From NCBI GenBank assembly GCA_015680685.1, contig MNCI01007580.1, forward strand, positions 561,271 through 609,172: a stretch of DNA of 47,902 bases. Direction: 5' to 3'. The position numbers and the translations under genes are program-made. The notes beneath the pieces are model-generated. The model was not told where the DNA came from. It made no database searches and saw nothing but the letters and a program-made list of their open reading frames with translations. Positions 23,050-35,243 of the stretch are shown here, in pieces (the stretch's first letter is position 1; each line of letters opens with the position of its first letter). This stretch comes from Gnetum montanum (lineage: Eukaryota; Streptophyta; Gnetopsida; Gnetales; Gnetaceae).

Positions 23050-25620
23050 TTTAGTGAGCATGACAGTCTGTACATTTTGATTGGATGATGTTGGAAGCTT
23101 GTTTTTGATAAGAGGATTTGTTGTGGGCGAAGTTGGTCTCGATGAAGTTTTGACTTTTTCAACGTTTTCTAGACTTGTCCTAAAGAAAAGACATTTCTTT
23201 ATCTGGTCCTTATTTTTGCTGGTAAGATCCTCCACTTGTATATTCACTCCCCTCGGAGCTTTCCTCTACTATGGTTGTGATGGAAATTCTCCTTGCATAA
23301 TAGGTGGTGGCATTGGTGGCAAAGCACTTGTATATTGATTTGAAAAATCAGTTGCTTCTACATGCATGTACAAGTTTGAGTTGGTCCTTGGTGGCATCAG
23401 TCGATGGTATTCTTGCAAATAATATTGTGGAGTTTGGACAGTTGTGTTTAATGGTGAGATTGGATGTTGAACATAGTATCCATAAGGATTAGGTTGTCGA
23501 TATAGATACTGTTGCCTTGGCAGTGGCATTGCCCATGTCTGCAGTTACTACCATTGCTACTGATATTGCTCCTATGGTTAAGGGTAGGCTTTGCTTGGAT
23601 AATAGGTTGGCTAGAAAGGTTGCTTGATATTACCTTAAGGATAAGGAAGTCTTCTGGACCTTTGCTTTTTGACAAAGCTTGGATTTAGTGCATATACCCC
23701 AGATTCTTACAAGTGGACCATAACAAGACAACATCCCTTAGGATGTTCATCATGGCACACCTTGCATCCTTCCTCTTCCTTTGAATTGGAGTTAGTATAC
23801 CCTTCAATGATAGCAAATTTTCCTTTGTGCTTGTAACTGTCTCATCCATAATCTCTTTTCTTCTTCTTTTCCTTGCCCCTATTGAGTGCTTCTTCAATTT
23901 TTTCTTTCATAGTCTTTAGGGTCATAACAATCTTTTTATCTATTGAATCCTAGACTTTCTCTACCTTAGCTACTATATCATTGACTAATTTTTGAATAGG
24001 TAGAGTCTTTTGTTAAATGGCCTGATCTAAGGTTTCCTCCTCTTGTGTATCATAGACTTATGCATCTCTCTTATGAATTGATGGATCTCTATTATACTCT
24101 TTAGTTGATTCCCTTTTTTTTAGCTCACCCTCTTCTTTTGCCACTTGATCAATTAGTCTTTGAATGCGATGGATAGTCATTTCTGATAATATTCCTTGGG
24201 CGTAAACTCCAAGGGTCTCTTTGGTTTTGCTTCACAACCCATCTACAATGTGCATGAGCTATTCCCTTGGTGAAAATCCATGGCCTAGGCATCTATGTAA
24301 TAGTGAGTAGTATCTGCCCATTGCTACATCAAGGATCTCATGAGTCCCTTGATTCCATTCTTGGATTTATCTTCATAAGTTTGAAACCCATGAATATGTT
24401 TGGTATTTGTTGTTAAAGAGTTCAAGCATGATACTCTAGCATCTAATTGATTCAAGTTCTAGTTACTTGTACTAGCTCTATGCCTTTTTCACAAGTGTTC
24501 TAGGAAATAGCTTCAATTTTTGCCAATCACTTTCTATGTTTTTTAGGGCACAAGCATCATGAAAAACTTGAAGGTGATGTTGTGGATTCACATTGTAGCC
24601 ACCTTCAAACCTTGGCATATTTTTCATGTCTAGTCATTTGATTTGGCTATCCCTCATGTGCCTAGTTGGTATGTGGATAACTTCCTGAATGTTTATCGTG
24701 CTTTGGGTTGTCATAAGGGGTTCATCATCATGGTCGGGTTCGTATGTTTTGTTGTAGCAGTAACCCCTTCTATGCTCATACCTTTATTGATCCTCTCTTC
24801 TATCCCTTTGTCTCCTTCATTCATGTTCTTCATCTTCTGTATCAAAGTGCCTTCAATATCAATCATGATAGCCATGAGTCCTCCTTTCTTCCCTATCATA
24901 GTCTTAGTACTTGTGTCTTCTTCTATTAGAGTCCTCCAACGATCATGATGAAGCAAATGACGTAGTAGGAGAACGATGCTGACTTGTTCTCCCTTCATGA
25001 CTCTTGTATGCTTCTTTGTAGGATTTGGTAGGAACCCTTGGCCTTGAGTCTTGCTTATAACTTGAGTTAGTAGCCTCCTCCTTAGGTATCTCTACTAGAG
25101 TGGAATGAAGTTGGGCTTTGACAGGTTCCTCAAGTTTGATGATAAGTGTTTTTAAAGGATCCTCATGGTTTTGGTGGAGTTGCTCTGAAATAAATGCATT
25201 AGCATCAAGTTCTTCCAAGACAATAGAAGTGTTGGCCTACTTCCCTTTGTTGTGTACATGTTTGACCTACATGGCAGCAACTCTCCTCATTTGCTCCTTT
25301 GTGGGTTCGTGGGGTCTTATCATGTGCTAAGTCACATGATACCCTTCCCGAATTTGGTCCAAATGCATTCTCCTTAAGGTAGTTTTGAGCATGTTAAGTG
25401 ATGCATGTTCTGGAGGCAAGACTATGTTGCCTTGTATGTTTCTCCACCTCATTTGATTATCCTGATAGAAGATGAAAGTAAAGTCTAGATGGTAAGGATC
25501 TGTGTGAGCATAAGTGATTCTTGTTTGCATTGGTATTCCTCATTCTTCTTCATCAATGATTTTTTCATTGCTTCTTCTTGTTTCCTTGGTAGGTGATGGT
25601 TGATCTTTCTTTGAAGCCAT
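23050..25620 (-). pseudogene. gag pseudogene of TE-D
   Basis: The start ATG (25620-25618) encodes MASKKDQPSPTKE. The N-terminal region continues in frame fragments at 25530-25327 and 25218-24943 and differs from the gag N-terminus of TE-C, TE-E and TE-F. The capsid domain is at about 24640-24120 (recognisable QKLKLFPRTLV and EFTPKEYY motifs, with stops). A CX2CX3HX4C knuckle reading CKVCHDEHPKGCC lies at 23766-23728. A Gln/Tyr/Pro-rich part follows (about 23675-23269). The knuckle and the downstream fragments are in different frames, so the gene is broken. Confidence 0.65.
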
Positions 25621-25738
25621 ATTATGTAGTTTAGATGTTATGTTTAAAGTGTGCTTTTCTTATAGTTGTAAGGTTTGACTTTGTGTTTCAGATACAATGA
25701 ACTTTGAATAATCAATTATTAAGCATACATTGATGTAT

Positions 25739-25755
25739 CCCCGACAATAGTGCTA
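25739..25755 (-). other. Primer binding site of TE-D, degenerate
   Basis: CCCCGACAATAGTGCTA abuts the LTR start at 25757 and is a decayed version of the tRNA-Asp-like site of the family. Confidence 0.55.
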
Positions 25756-25756
25756 A

Positions 25757-26615
25757 TGATGAGCAGTGGAGTAATCCAACACCCAACCATACAAGATATA
25801 AGTGTTCACGCATAGCCTGATCAAATCTTGTGGACAAGGCAATGTAATTATGCTAGTAATTGGTTTAAGTTTGCAATCGTTGTCTTCCCATGTGAGCTAG
25901 TAAAATTGATGTGTATGGTTAAACTCACGGTGAGGTATATGATGTGTTGATGTTGTAGGGCCATATTACTTCTAGTGAACATAAGGTAAATGAAGTGGTT
26001 TCTAAATCTAAGTAATAGTAAATGAATCTAATCTAGCCTAGTGTGATGGACATTCATTCCTAATTCTCTGCACATGTCTTGGACTCATGCAATCATTACT
26101 AGGATTACCAAGCTACTAGGCGAACAAAGAGAGAATACTACTGGGTTACCAAACAATCACACTTAACACTCAGAATTAGTCGTATCCATTCCACTTAACA
26201 ACAATAAGAGTAAAGTGCATAGAAAGTAAACAACAATTAGTAAGCTAAGTGAAAATAGTATGCATTATTCTAAGTAAACAGTAAGAAATCTAAGTGATGT
26301 CGTAATGATGCAAAGTAATCTTGATCTTTATTTTTTGTCATGAAACATGTCCAAGTTCATTCCACTCTAATAAAGACTCCGTTCAATCATTTAACATCAC
26401 ACTGTGGGCATACACTCCTAAATGCTAAGTGCTAAAATCAAGAAAACAAACTGAAAAAATTTCGCTAAGTTGGAATGAAATTTGTTTGTGAATTGTGTGC
26501 CTAAGTGTCGTATTTATAGGCCTGCATGTGTTCACAATATCATATATTCGACATTGTAGCTTGTGCCCTGATATTGGATACCCAATATTGTAGTTGACAA
26601 AAAATTGATTTATTA
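25757..26615 (-). repeat. 5' LTR of TE-D
   Basis: It begins TGATGAGCAGTGG and contains TATTTATAGG at 26511-26519, with decayed ATATC palindromes to its right (26537-26595). The distal end is near TTTATTA (TCATCA in other copies). The AATAAA-type region on minus is at about 26320. Confidence 0.75.
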
Positions 26616-28680
26616 ATAACTATTCTCTTTAACCTATATAAGTGTTGATTCTATCCTTCTCCAAGAGCAAAATATACAATCTTATAACATGCAAACATGT
26701 TATTTAGTATCATTCTTCTCTATTTATAGTTTTGATTATAACATGTATGTATAACACCATAGGTTATATCATACCTCATGGTGTATACTTATCTTTGTAT
26801 TTTAATAGTCATCAAATTATTTCTAATGTCTTAGACCTAGTGATCTAAGCATTACAAAACTTAATATTTAGAAGGCTAGTGATTACAAGTCATAGGTACT
26901 AACATTAGTTAGATATAATAGAAGATGTGTAGATATTTAATTATGAGTTCTTATGACTATTAATATACATGAACATTTTACATAGGTTTGCGATTCTAAA
27001 TGTGAGGAAATCAAATTCAATGTACCAATGGTATAAGTGGTTCCAAGCTTGAATTTAGTGGATGTAATACCCCACCTATACCTAAGTTGAGATGATGCTA
27101 CATCTAGAATGGTAGAACAAGCAATGAGTCACAATGAGAAATGTCACTAATCAATAATCACAACAGAAGAAATCTTAATAAAATCTTGTAGTATAACCAC
27201 TAAACATAATCTAAAATCTCAATCATAATATAACATTGCCTACTCATTAAGCATCATGTACATATATCAAAAGCATAACATAGCATATCAAGCATGCTAT
27301 CCACATACTCACTATCATATATATACTATAATAACATATCACAATATAGATCCCAGCTCATAATCAATCTATAGGAAAATCCATGAGTATATGTATACAT
27401 CTTAGGTAAAAGCATATACAAAATACACAAATATATAGCATGTACATGGATCCATTCCCTCCCTCAACCTTGGTGCTCTCCTACACCTTTAGCCTTGTCA
27501 CCTCCATAAAATAAAGTAAATATAAATCGAGTGGAAAGCCTTTACACTTTCCCTACTAGATGGCTAACAAATACTATACTGAGGGAGAGAAATGGATATG
27601 AAAAGCATCTTGCATCAATGGTCAATCCTACATGCACACTAGGCATCATAGGCATCACAGGCATACTCATTATATCATTATAAGACATGCACAACTCACA
27701 ACATAAGCACATAGCATCTAATGCTCACATTAATCAAACAAATACGTATGACAACTAATGTCTTGTATCACACATATGCTCAAACTCAACATAAGCGACA
27801 ACTAGTATCATGTGGATTCACATAGCAACCTATGGCTTAGAGCATAACCACACACAAACCATACCTTCACATGAGCCATCAACAATCCACTACAACCCTT
27901 AGATCTTACTTCTCCAAACTAGCATATGGCCATGGCATACATAGATAGTAACCCAATATCACTAGGACCAAACACGCATACAATACCAATCATGCATATA
28001 TTCATGTGGCACGTAACATATCCACACTAATTGTAACAACGAGGTATTAGCCTGGTGATAAGATTCTTGATTTGAAAACTCTAAGTTATAAAGTTGTAAT
28101 TAAACTATATTACAATTCTTTCATGTTCCTATGCCCCTGCACACCCATTGTGCAAGTAACGTATCCATAAGCATTATAGCATGTATATTGAGAGTGGCTT
28201 TAAAAACGGTTAAATTATCAATAAAAGCTCCCTCGCAGGTCGCCTAAACGCTTCAGGTTGTTAACTTGAAGTAGGGCCTACCAACCATTGCTAGTCGTCT
28301 ACACTCGATTTTCTGGATTCTGCAGTAACGCTCAACCGTTCATTTTTATTTTATTTCATTTTCTAATATTGCATTGCAGAAAGGGCAACAGTCAAGAATA
28401 CACCAAAGATTGGACACCAGCCATCCGCCATGGACATGTGCTTGTTTTTCACTGCAGAAGGCTGGGTATGTGGGCCCATGATTACGAAAATTGTCGTTTC
28501 CTTGCTCCTGGATTTCACACTTCAAATTCAAAGTTGTCACAAGTCCCACCAACCATGACAATTGACAACTACCCACGGCAGGCGGAAACTCTGACTTCTA
28601 ACATTTTGGGAACTCGCTTGGCCACATCACAGGCGCTGTGTGGCTCTTCCTTTTTGGCAGAGGTATCTGACATTCATGGG
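26616..28680. other. Intergenic DNA upstream of the nitrate transporter accessory gene
   Basis: AT-rich DNA with many short ATAGCAT/CATATA words at 27240-28030. TGTAATACCCCACC at 27063 resembles the start of some plant gypsy LTRs, but no end or partner was found. An open frame at 28288-28683 is not convincing as coding. Confidence 0.4.
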
Positions 28681-28697
28681 TAAACTTGTCAACACTT

Positions 28698-28704
28698 CTA
28701 TTTA
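28698..28704 (+). promoter_or_regulatory. Candidate TATA box of the NRT3-like gene
   Basis: CTATTTAA lies about 55 bases before the chosen start codon, a spacing that would leave a short 5' leader. This is weak evidence; the real leader may instead come from an upstream exon, because TTTGCAG at 28766-28772 also looks like a splice acceptor. Confidence 0.3.
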
Positions 28705-28756
28705 ATGGACAGAAATTGCTTCCTCAACCTCAGGACGGTCATAACTTCATTAACAA

Positions 28757-29775
28757 ATGTTGAAGTTTGCAGGTCCAGGTCCATCATTGGCTTTGCTCGC
28801 AATACTGCTGGTATTGGTAGCCGACGAAGCATCAGGAGGTGTTTCGTTAAAATCTCTGCCAGTTTCTTTCACCGTAAATGCCACACTTGATCACAGAGAC
28901 CATGACTACAACAACGCCAATGGTAAGGAGCATTGCTGGTTTTGAAAGCTACTCTTTTTCCAATATAATACATCTGTGCAGGAACAAATTGAAATTGTCT
29001 GATATATCTCTTTTAGTTATTTTTTGTTACCAATTGATGCAAATGGTACCAAGGTTTTCTTGGTATCAGTTTCCAAGCAATGTTTGTTTGATGAGTGCCT
29101 TCCTTGATGTGGGTTTGCTGTGATTGATTGAATTCTATTGTCTTCTATTTTTTTTTGTGGGTCATGCAATTGATCTTGGAGTTTGATCTTAGAACAATAT
29201 TGAGTGACTAAATGTTTCAATCTGCCGTTGAATTGTTCATTTTCCTATTTGATGAAACTGAGAACAAGCAACTCGTAATTTTTTATCTCCCTGAAACAGT
29301 GGCAAAAGCAGGAACAGATGCAGTAAAAGTCTCATGGGTTGTGAAGCAAGGCACTGACGACAAAAGTTTCAAGAAGCTTAAAGTGAAGCTGTGTTTCTCT
29401 GAGGAGAGCCAGAAGGACAGATCATGGAGGAAAGCTAATGATGATCTCTCCAAAGACAAAAGCTGCCCCATCTTGATGGGTACTTCTCTACAAATCAGCA
29501 GAGGCAGCATTACCTGGACAATTGCAGATGACACACCAAGAGGAATTTACTACTGCAGAATATATGCATTGGATTCACAAGGAACCCAATTAGCTTATGG
29601 AGAAAGCCCCAAAGATGAAGCCCAGTTCCTGACTGTGGATGCAGTTTCAGGCCATAGCATATCATTGGACATTGCCGCAGCGGTTTGCTCATCTGTTTCA
29701 GTTTTGTCTCTGTTTGGTTTTCTGGGATTTGAGAAATGGCAAACCAGGCGGCGGCAACTGCTCCAAAAGGCATAG
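28757..29775 (+). CDS. NRT3: High-affinity nitrate transporter accessory protein, NRT3/NAR2 type
   Basis: NAR2/NRT3 proteins are single-pass membrane partners needed for stability and plasma-membrane activity of NRT2 nitrate transporters. Exon 1 is 28757-28922 and exon 2 is 29300-29775, with donor AATG|GTAAGG and acceptor CTGAAACAG|TGG joining in phase 1. The product is 213 residues, normal for the family (about 200). A signal peptide covers residues 1-28 (hydrophobic core LALLAILLVLV). Family blocks: AVKVSW (63-68), KVKLCF (83-88), DRSWRKANDDLSKDKSCP (95-112), TWTIADDTPRGIYYCRIYAL (127-146), LAYGES (153-158). A C-terminal membrane segment at about 178-199 is followed by a basic tail (KWQTRRRQ). 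No stop or frameshift. The start is chosen for the signal peptide; an alternative first exon is possible. The N-terminal half is the least conserved part, as in known members. Confidence 0.9.
28923..29299 (+). other. Intron of the NRT3-like gene
   Basis: The 377-bp intron is GTAAGG...ACAG and T-rich. It separates the signal peptide exon from the conserved domain. Confidence 0.85.
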
Positions 29776-30544
29776 GCTGTAGCCTCTGACTTGTTTTACT
29801 GTGATGATTCTGTCGATGGATAGGATCTGCTTGTTGCCGTTTTCAGAGAAATATTCAACAGAGGCTACTCATACACATTGGCCCTATCACTTCTCGCTTG
29901 GCTGTATTTGCTTGCTTAATTAACACGTGTATGATGTAGAAAAACAAGTGATGAGTGAGGCAGTGGGCTGGTGGGTCAATGATTGATTGACTAGTAGCAG
30001 GATTGAGCATTAATTTTATATACCTTACTACTGTATATGAAATCCGAAAGAACTGTTCTTTCATAATTTTGTCTAACTACGTTTCCTGCTTACACGTTAA
30101 TGTTCAGTGTGTTCGAAATACTTTACTGTTCATTCTCAATTAGAAGTTGCTTGTAAATGTTTCCCTTCTCTCAAACATGATCTTACCTCTTGGACCTCAG
30201 CTTTGTTGAATTTAAATTTTATTGACAAACCGGTACGCGACAAGTTTTACTGTCAAACACTAGGACTAATCTAGAGGGTGAAATTGATAAAGATGTAATA
30301 GATAAAATTTACTGAAAATAGTTAAGATGGAGATAGGTTAGTAGTCAAATACCAATAAAATCAATATGACAAAAATGTGAATGCTTAAACAAAGAATGCC
30401 AAAAAAAAAAAAAAAAAAAACTCATGTAATTAACTGTAGAAGGGTAAGCCTAAGATGATGATGATAATGATTAGGGTTAATCTAATAAAATTGCTTCAAG
30501 AGAAGTTTACTATGAAAGGCCATCTGATAATGGATTTTAGGTTT
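29776..30544. other. 3' flank of the NRT3-like gene
   Basis: This stretch holds the presumed 3' untranslated region. No canonical AATAAA was found close to the stop; TTTTATATACC near 30014 is the best AT-rich candidate. A 21-base A run at about 30399-30420 is low complexity. No other gene was seen before the TE-E boundary. Confidence 0.45.
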
Positions 30545-30549
30545 CTTAG

Positions 30550-31413
30550 TGATGAGCGGTGAGGTGCCCCTATGTTCAACCATATGAATATGAGCGTGCA
30601 TGCATGATTCGGTCGAACTCCGTGGACAAACTAGTTGTGGCACCTAAATAGTTATACATTGATCACAATTCGTTGTCTTCTCACCTAGACTAGTATTTAC
30701 TTTGTCACGTATGGTTTAGTTCAGAGTGAGGTGTATGATGTGATTTCTAACACTAGGCTACTCCTAGAGACAATGAGAAATAATCTTGATTAAGCTAATA
30801 AGCAATATGAAGTAAAATCTAAACTAGCTTAAGTGCGATGAGCATCCGTCTTTAATCATCCGTACGCATCTTGAACCTCATGTACTACTTCTAGGATTAC
30901 CAAGCGCACATTACTTGAGCTCTATTAGATACGCTACTGGATTACGAAGTAGTTACACTTAAATGTTCGTGATTAAGACGTACTCATTCCGAATTACTAA
31001 TAGAAATAGTAAATGATGATAAAGAAGTATAAACTAAGAAAATAATAAATAATAATTAACAATTAAAGCAAATAAAAGCTAAGTGAATGCTACAATGATG
31101 GAGTAATCTCGATCTTTATTGTCGGTTGTGTGCATGTCCAAGTACGTCACACTCGAACAAAGGTTTCGTACAATTACGAGCATCACATTGCGAGCATGCA
31201 CTTGGGAAAGGAACTGAAAACTAACTAAAAACTGACAAAAAAACTTGACCCAAAGACTAATTGAAAGACCACCTTCCTATGCGCCTGAGTGCTATATTTA
31301 TACACTAACACAGGAATTATGATATCGTGTATACGATATCGTTATCCAGGTGGCGATATCATGTACCCAATATCGTGTATTCGATATTGGGGCTTGGCAA
31401 ACCGCAATTCATC
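30550..31413 (-). repeat. 3' LTR of TE-E
   Basis: The 864-bp LTR has TGATGAGCGG...AATTCATCA ends. It carries a TATA box (TATATTTATA on plus, 31292-31301) and several GATATCGTGTA/TACGATATC palindromes at 31321-31390, on the U3 side of the TATA box. The polypurine tract TACCCCCAT (31414-31422 on plus) follows. Confidence 0.92.
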
Positions 31414-33641
31414 ATACCCCCATGATTGAATAATAACTTGTCCTTGAGTCAAACAAACAAAATGAGAACGAGTTCATTTGATTACACAGTGGATAGGTAT
31501 GAGATTATGGACTAATTATGAATTATTTCATGTCACAGTGTGGAATTAAACAAAAAAAAATTGGGACACCAACGTAGTATACAAAATACAAAATTATTGT
31601 GACTCATGTGGTCCCTAGTGGTGGTGGCTCCTCCATGGGCTTCTTCCCCTTATCCTGTTCTCCAGGCTTTGGAAATGGATACCTCTGAAGGAGTGCTTGA
31701 AGCTTTTCTTCTTCTGTTCAGGGAGCATGTGATGTCCATGTTGATGTTCCAATATTTGATGGAGTTGGCACCTCCCATGGACACGGTAGTTGCGGAAACA
31801 TTTGATTGACTTTGACATACCAAGCCGCAAACAACTGTCATTCCTCATCGTAAGCTCTAGCTTTGTCACTACATTCTTGATAATTCACAAGTCGTCGAGC
31901 CAAATCTACTGCAACATCTTTTTGACCTTGGTAGTTGGCTTTTACCACCTCTAATTTAGAATTTTCTACCTCCAATTTTTGCAATGTCTTTTTATGTTTA
32001 GCAAATTCTACTTTATATTTGGCGTAGGTGGTAGCTACCTGCTTTTCCAACTCTATCCTCGAGTGTCCTACTATTAACATGGCCAAGTTGGCATACCATA
32101 GGTTTGCCAACTCCATGTATTCAGTGAGATCCTAGATTTGTAGGTCCCAGCTGTTTAGTTCTGCTTGGTGGATGAAGGTGTAAGTGTCCAGTATGGCTTG
32201 CCAGTCAGTGTTTTGAGCACTGAAAACATTGATATGGGTCTTAGCCATATGGATCTCTTTTTCAATGATATGCTTATACATCCCCACTTGGTTCCGGAAA
32301 TGTTCCTTCAATTTTTCATGTCACTTAGCTTCATTTTGCCATGTGCTTATTTCAATAGTTGTCTTCTGACAGATGGTGCATACCTCCTCCATTGAGAGGA
32401 TCCTGTTCTCTCTGGCTAAGCAATTCATGTCCTGGTTGACCCTTATTAGTTATTCTCGCATTTGCTGAAAATTTTCCTTGAGAACATTCTTTTATTTTTC
32501 AATTGATGTCAACCGAAGATTCTTAGCAGCAAGGAGTTTATTTTCTTCTTGTAAGGCCTTGAGTGCTTTTGCATGTGCATCTATTTGGGCTTATGCTTTC
32601 GAAGCATCCCAATCAGCCTTCTCCTTTTCCATTGCTACCCTTTTATTCTCTTCTAACAGTTTATTCAGTTGCTTCATCCGAAATAACTGTAGCTGGTCGA
32701 CTGGGATAAGTTGGGACAAATCCCACTATGCAGCTTGTAGGGCAACAAACTTCTCTTGAAGTCTTCTCAACTTGTTTTCTGCATGTTCGGCCCTAACCTT
32801 AGCCATAACCAGCTTTCCCTTTGTGGAAATGAGGTCTGATTGTGCTACTGTGACATCTTGAGGGATGTCAAACAAGTACATCATTACTTGTCCTACTTGC
32901 AACAATTGATTTAGAGCATCCTCAAGTTTTGCAGGAGTTATCGAGGGATTGGCTAGGACATGAGCATCATGTGCTCTTGTGAGATCCACCGGTGGCACAA
33001 CAGGAATGTTAAATGATTCTTTGATGTGGTTTGTGATGACTTCTGTTGCTTCGGTTGCATCCTGGTGTTGCATGACCACTACTGTGACACCTTCACCAAT
33101 TTTTAATTGCACTTGAAAAGATGCAGCATTTTTAAAAATTTATTGTGACCAACGTGATTCTCCTCCTCTTGTTTGTATTGAGACCTCACCCTGTGCATGA
33201 TCAATTGAGATCGTGGGCTGTATGGCATTATCAATTACCTTGAAGAGGTTAGCCTCATTACGACTTCCCCAATTGACCATTTCTGCAATGGCCTTGAGAT
33301 GGCTCATCGACAGTCGGTAATCTTGTGACAGTGATGGCGGTTGGTCTTGCTAGCCTGTGGGCTATGTGCTGGGCCTTGCTTCTTGTTGTTGACTGGGCCT
33401 CATGTTTGAAAGTTGATTAGGCCCTACTATATGAGATGCAGTGGGCCCAACCATCTGCTCTTGCTTAGGCCCCAGTGTTTCACTAGCATCTTTCCTTGGT
33501 GTTGAAGGTTGCAGTAATTTAGCATATGAGGCATTTTGAGCTTTTCTGGGGACGTCATTAGTGTACTCCAGAATTCCAACATGCCGACATAGCTTTCTGA
33601 TTAGATAGGGAAAAAGCAAATCAAACTTTCCTATCTTACGT

Positions 33642-34479
33642 TGATGAGTCGTAAATTGTTGGCCGTGATATCGCACCCATGATCTCGCATATGCGATATC
33701 ACGGATGCGATATCACAGCCTAGACACGATATCACAGCCTGTCTCCTCATCTATAAATAAGAGGCAGGAAGATTTGGTAAAGGGGGTAGTTTTTAATATT
33801 AAGGTAGGGACTTTTTGTCAGTCTTTCCTCTCAACCCTTTCTCCTAGTGCATGCCCACAGTGTGATAATTGTAATTGTACGACATCCTTATTCGAGTGTG
33901 ACGTACTTGGACATACACATGACCGGCAATAAAGATTGAGATTACTTTATCATTGTAGCATCCACTTAGCTTAATTATTTAATTTTTATTGTTATTTATT
34001 GCTTCATTAGTTAATATCTCTCTACCCTTATCTCCTAGTAACGTGTAATGAGTACAACTTAATCACGAGCATTTAAGTGTGACTACTTGGTAACCCAATA
34101 GCGTACCTAGGCCATGTGCTTGGTAATTCCAGTGGTAGTTGTGCATGAGGTCCACGATATGTACGGATGATTAAGAAATGGATGCTCATCGCACTTAGGC
34201 TAGTTTAGATTCTCTCTCACACTCTCTCTCCTAGTTTAGTTGATATTATTTCCCATCATCCCCAGGAGTAGCATTAGTGTAGGAACACATCATACACCTC
34301 ACTCTGGACTAAACCATATGTGACAGAGCTAATACTAGTCCAGGTGGGAAGACAATGAACTACGATCTATGAGTAACTCTTTGGATACCACAACTAGTCC
34401 GTCTGCAGAGTTCAACCGGATTATGCATGAAACGCTTGTATTCATATGGTTGAGTGTAGGGGTACCTTGCCACTCATCA
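33642..34479 (+). repeat. 5' LTR of TE-F
   Basis: TGATGAGTCG...CACTCATCA. The U3 has four GATATC-containing palindromic blocks (33668-33740). The TATA box TATAAATA is at 33752-33759 and AATAAA at 33928-33933, giving a short R region of roughly 150-170 bases. Confidence 0.94.
33668..33759 (+). promoter_or_regulatory. U3 promoter of TE-F: palindrome array plus TATA
   Basis: Blocks GATATCGCACCC, TCGCATATGCGATATCACGG, GCGATATCACAGCC and CGATATCACAGCC lead directly into CTATAAATAAG. In the sister LTR at 39362-39430 one block is the perfect 20-bp palindrome GATATCGCGTACGCGATATC. The differences between the LTRs are mostly CpG-to-TpG or CpA. Confidence 0.65.
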
Positions 34480-35243
34480 TTGGCGCTGTTGCCAGGGGTG
34501 GTGCTATTTATCTAGATTAGTTATATCATATAAGGTTGCTGTATAGGAATTAACTATATATCTTTTAGGAAGAAATAATTACAAAATGTCACATACAAAT
34601 TCACACACAATTTCACAACCATGCCTCTGCTACAAGACTACGATAATGCCACATCTAGTGAGGCAATTCATTGGAGAACCAACGAATTATATGACAATGA
34701 AGATTGTAGTACGCAATCTGAGGTGGGGGTTTTTTATAAACATAAACGAAGGCAGCATTGTCCCAACACACGAAAGCATAACTTACTCAATGACGATGAG
34801 CCCCTACTGGGCACTACAAGCTTAACACAAATACAAGAGGCTGTTCGAANGTAGGGGCTCATCGTCATTGAGTAAGTTATGCTTTCGTGTGTTGGGACAA
34901 TGCTGCCTTCGTTTATGTTTATAAAAAACCCCCACCTCAGATTGCGTACTACAATCTTCATTGTCATATAATTCGTTGGTTCTCCAATGAATTGCCTCAC
35001 TAGATGTGGCATTATCGTAGTCTTGTAGCAGAGGCATGGTTGTGAAATTGTGTGTGAATTTGTATGTGACATTTTGTAATTATTTCTTCCTAAAAGATAT
35101 ATAGTTAATTCCTATACAGCAACCTTATATGATATAACTAATCTAGATAAATAGCACCACCCCTGGCAACGGCGCCAATGATGAGTGGCAAGGTACCCCT
35201 ACACTCAACCATATGAATACAAGCGTTTCATGCATAATCCGGT
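34415..35243. repeat. 393-bp inverted duplication around a single N
   Basis: The left arm 34415-34807 and right arm 34851-35243 are reverse complements with one difference seen (T at 34487 versus the complement of G at 35171). The spacer is 43 bases including N at 34850. Each arm spans the LTR end, the primer site and the gag start. The right arm ends exactly at the N gap. Because gag resumes in plus orientation after the gap, the right arm is most likely a misoriented contig end. Confidence 0.9.
34481..34497 (+). other. Primer binding site of TE-F
   Basis: TGGCGCTGTTGCCAGGG adjoins the 5' LTR with one base between. It corresponds to the complement of the 3' end of plant tRNA-Asp with two differences. 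Confidence 0.78.

Larger units (their letters stand above)
20141..26615 (-). mobile_element. TE-D: older relative with gag and a protease-like domain, 3' end missing
   Basis: On the minus strand the order is 5' LTR (26615-25757), primer site, gag (25620-about 23050), protease-like segment (about 23040-22615), spacer (22200-20900) and internal TATA block (20700-20636). Recognisable family sequence stops at about 20141. ORF2, the polypurine tract and 3' LTR are absent, so the left end is truncated. It is more diverged from the other copies and is the only one showing a protease, so it may represent a related subfamily closer to an autonomous ancestor. No reverse transcriptase was found. Confidence 0.75.

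Noticed and set aside
28288-28683. 131-codon open frame upstream of NRT3 as an additional exon or gene
   Set aside because: No family likeness, no splice link in phase to the NRT3 exon, and composition like its non-coding surroundings.
29283-29773. Antisense frames in NRT3 exon 2
   Set aside because: They are shadows of the strongly conserved sense frame.
31838-33112. Independent coiled-coil gene on the minus strand
   Set aside because: It lies inside TE-E and aligns with ORF2 tails of TE-B and TE-F, so it is element sequence.
34734-35072. Minus-strand copy of the gag start as a separate gene
   Set aside because: It is the mirror arm of the inverted duplication around the N at 34850, most likely an assembly artefact.
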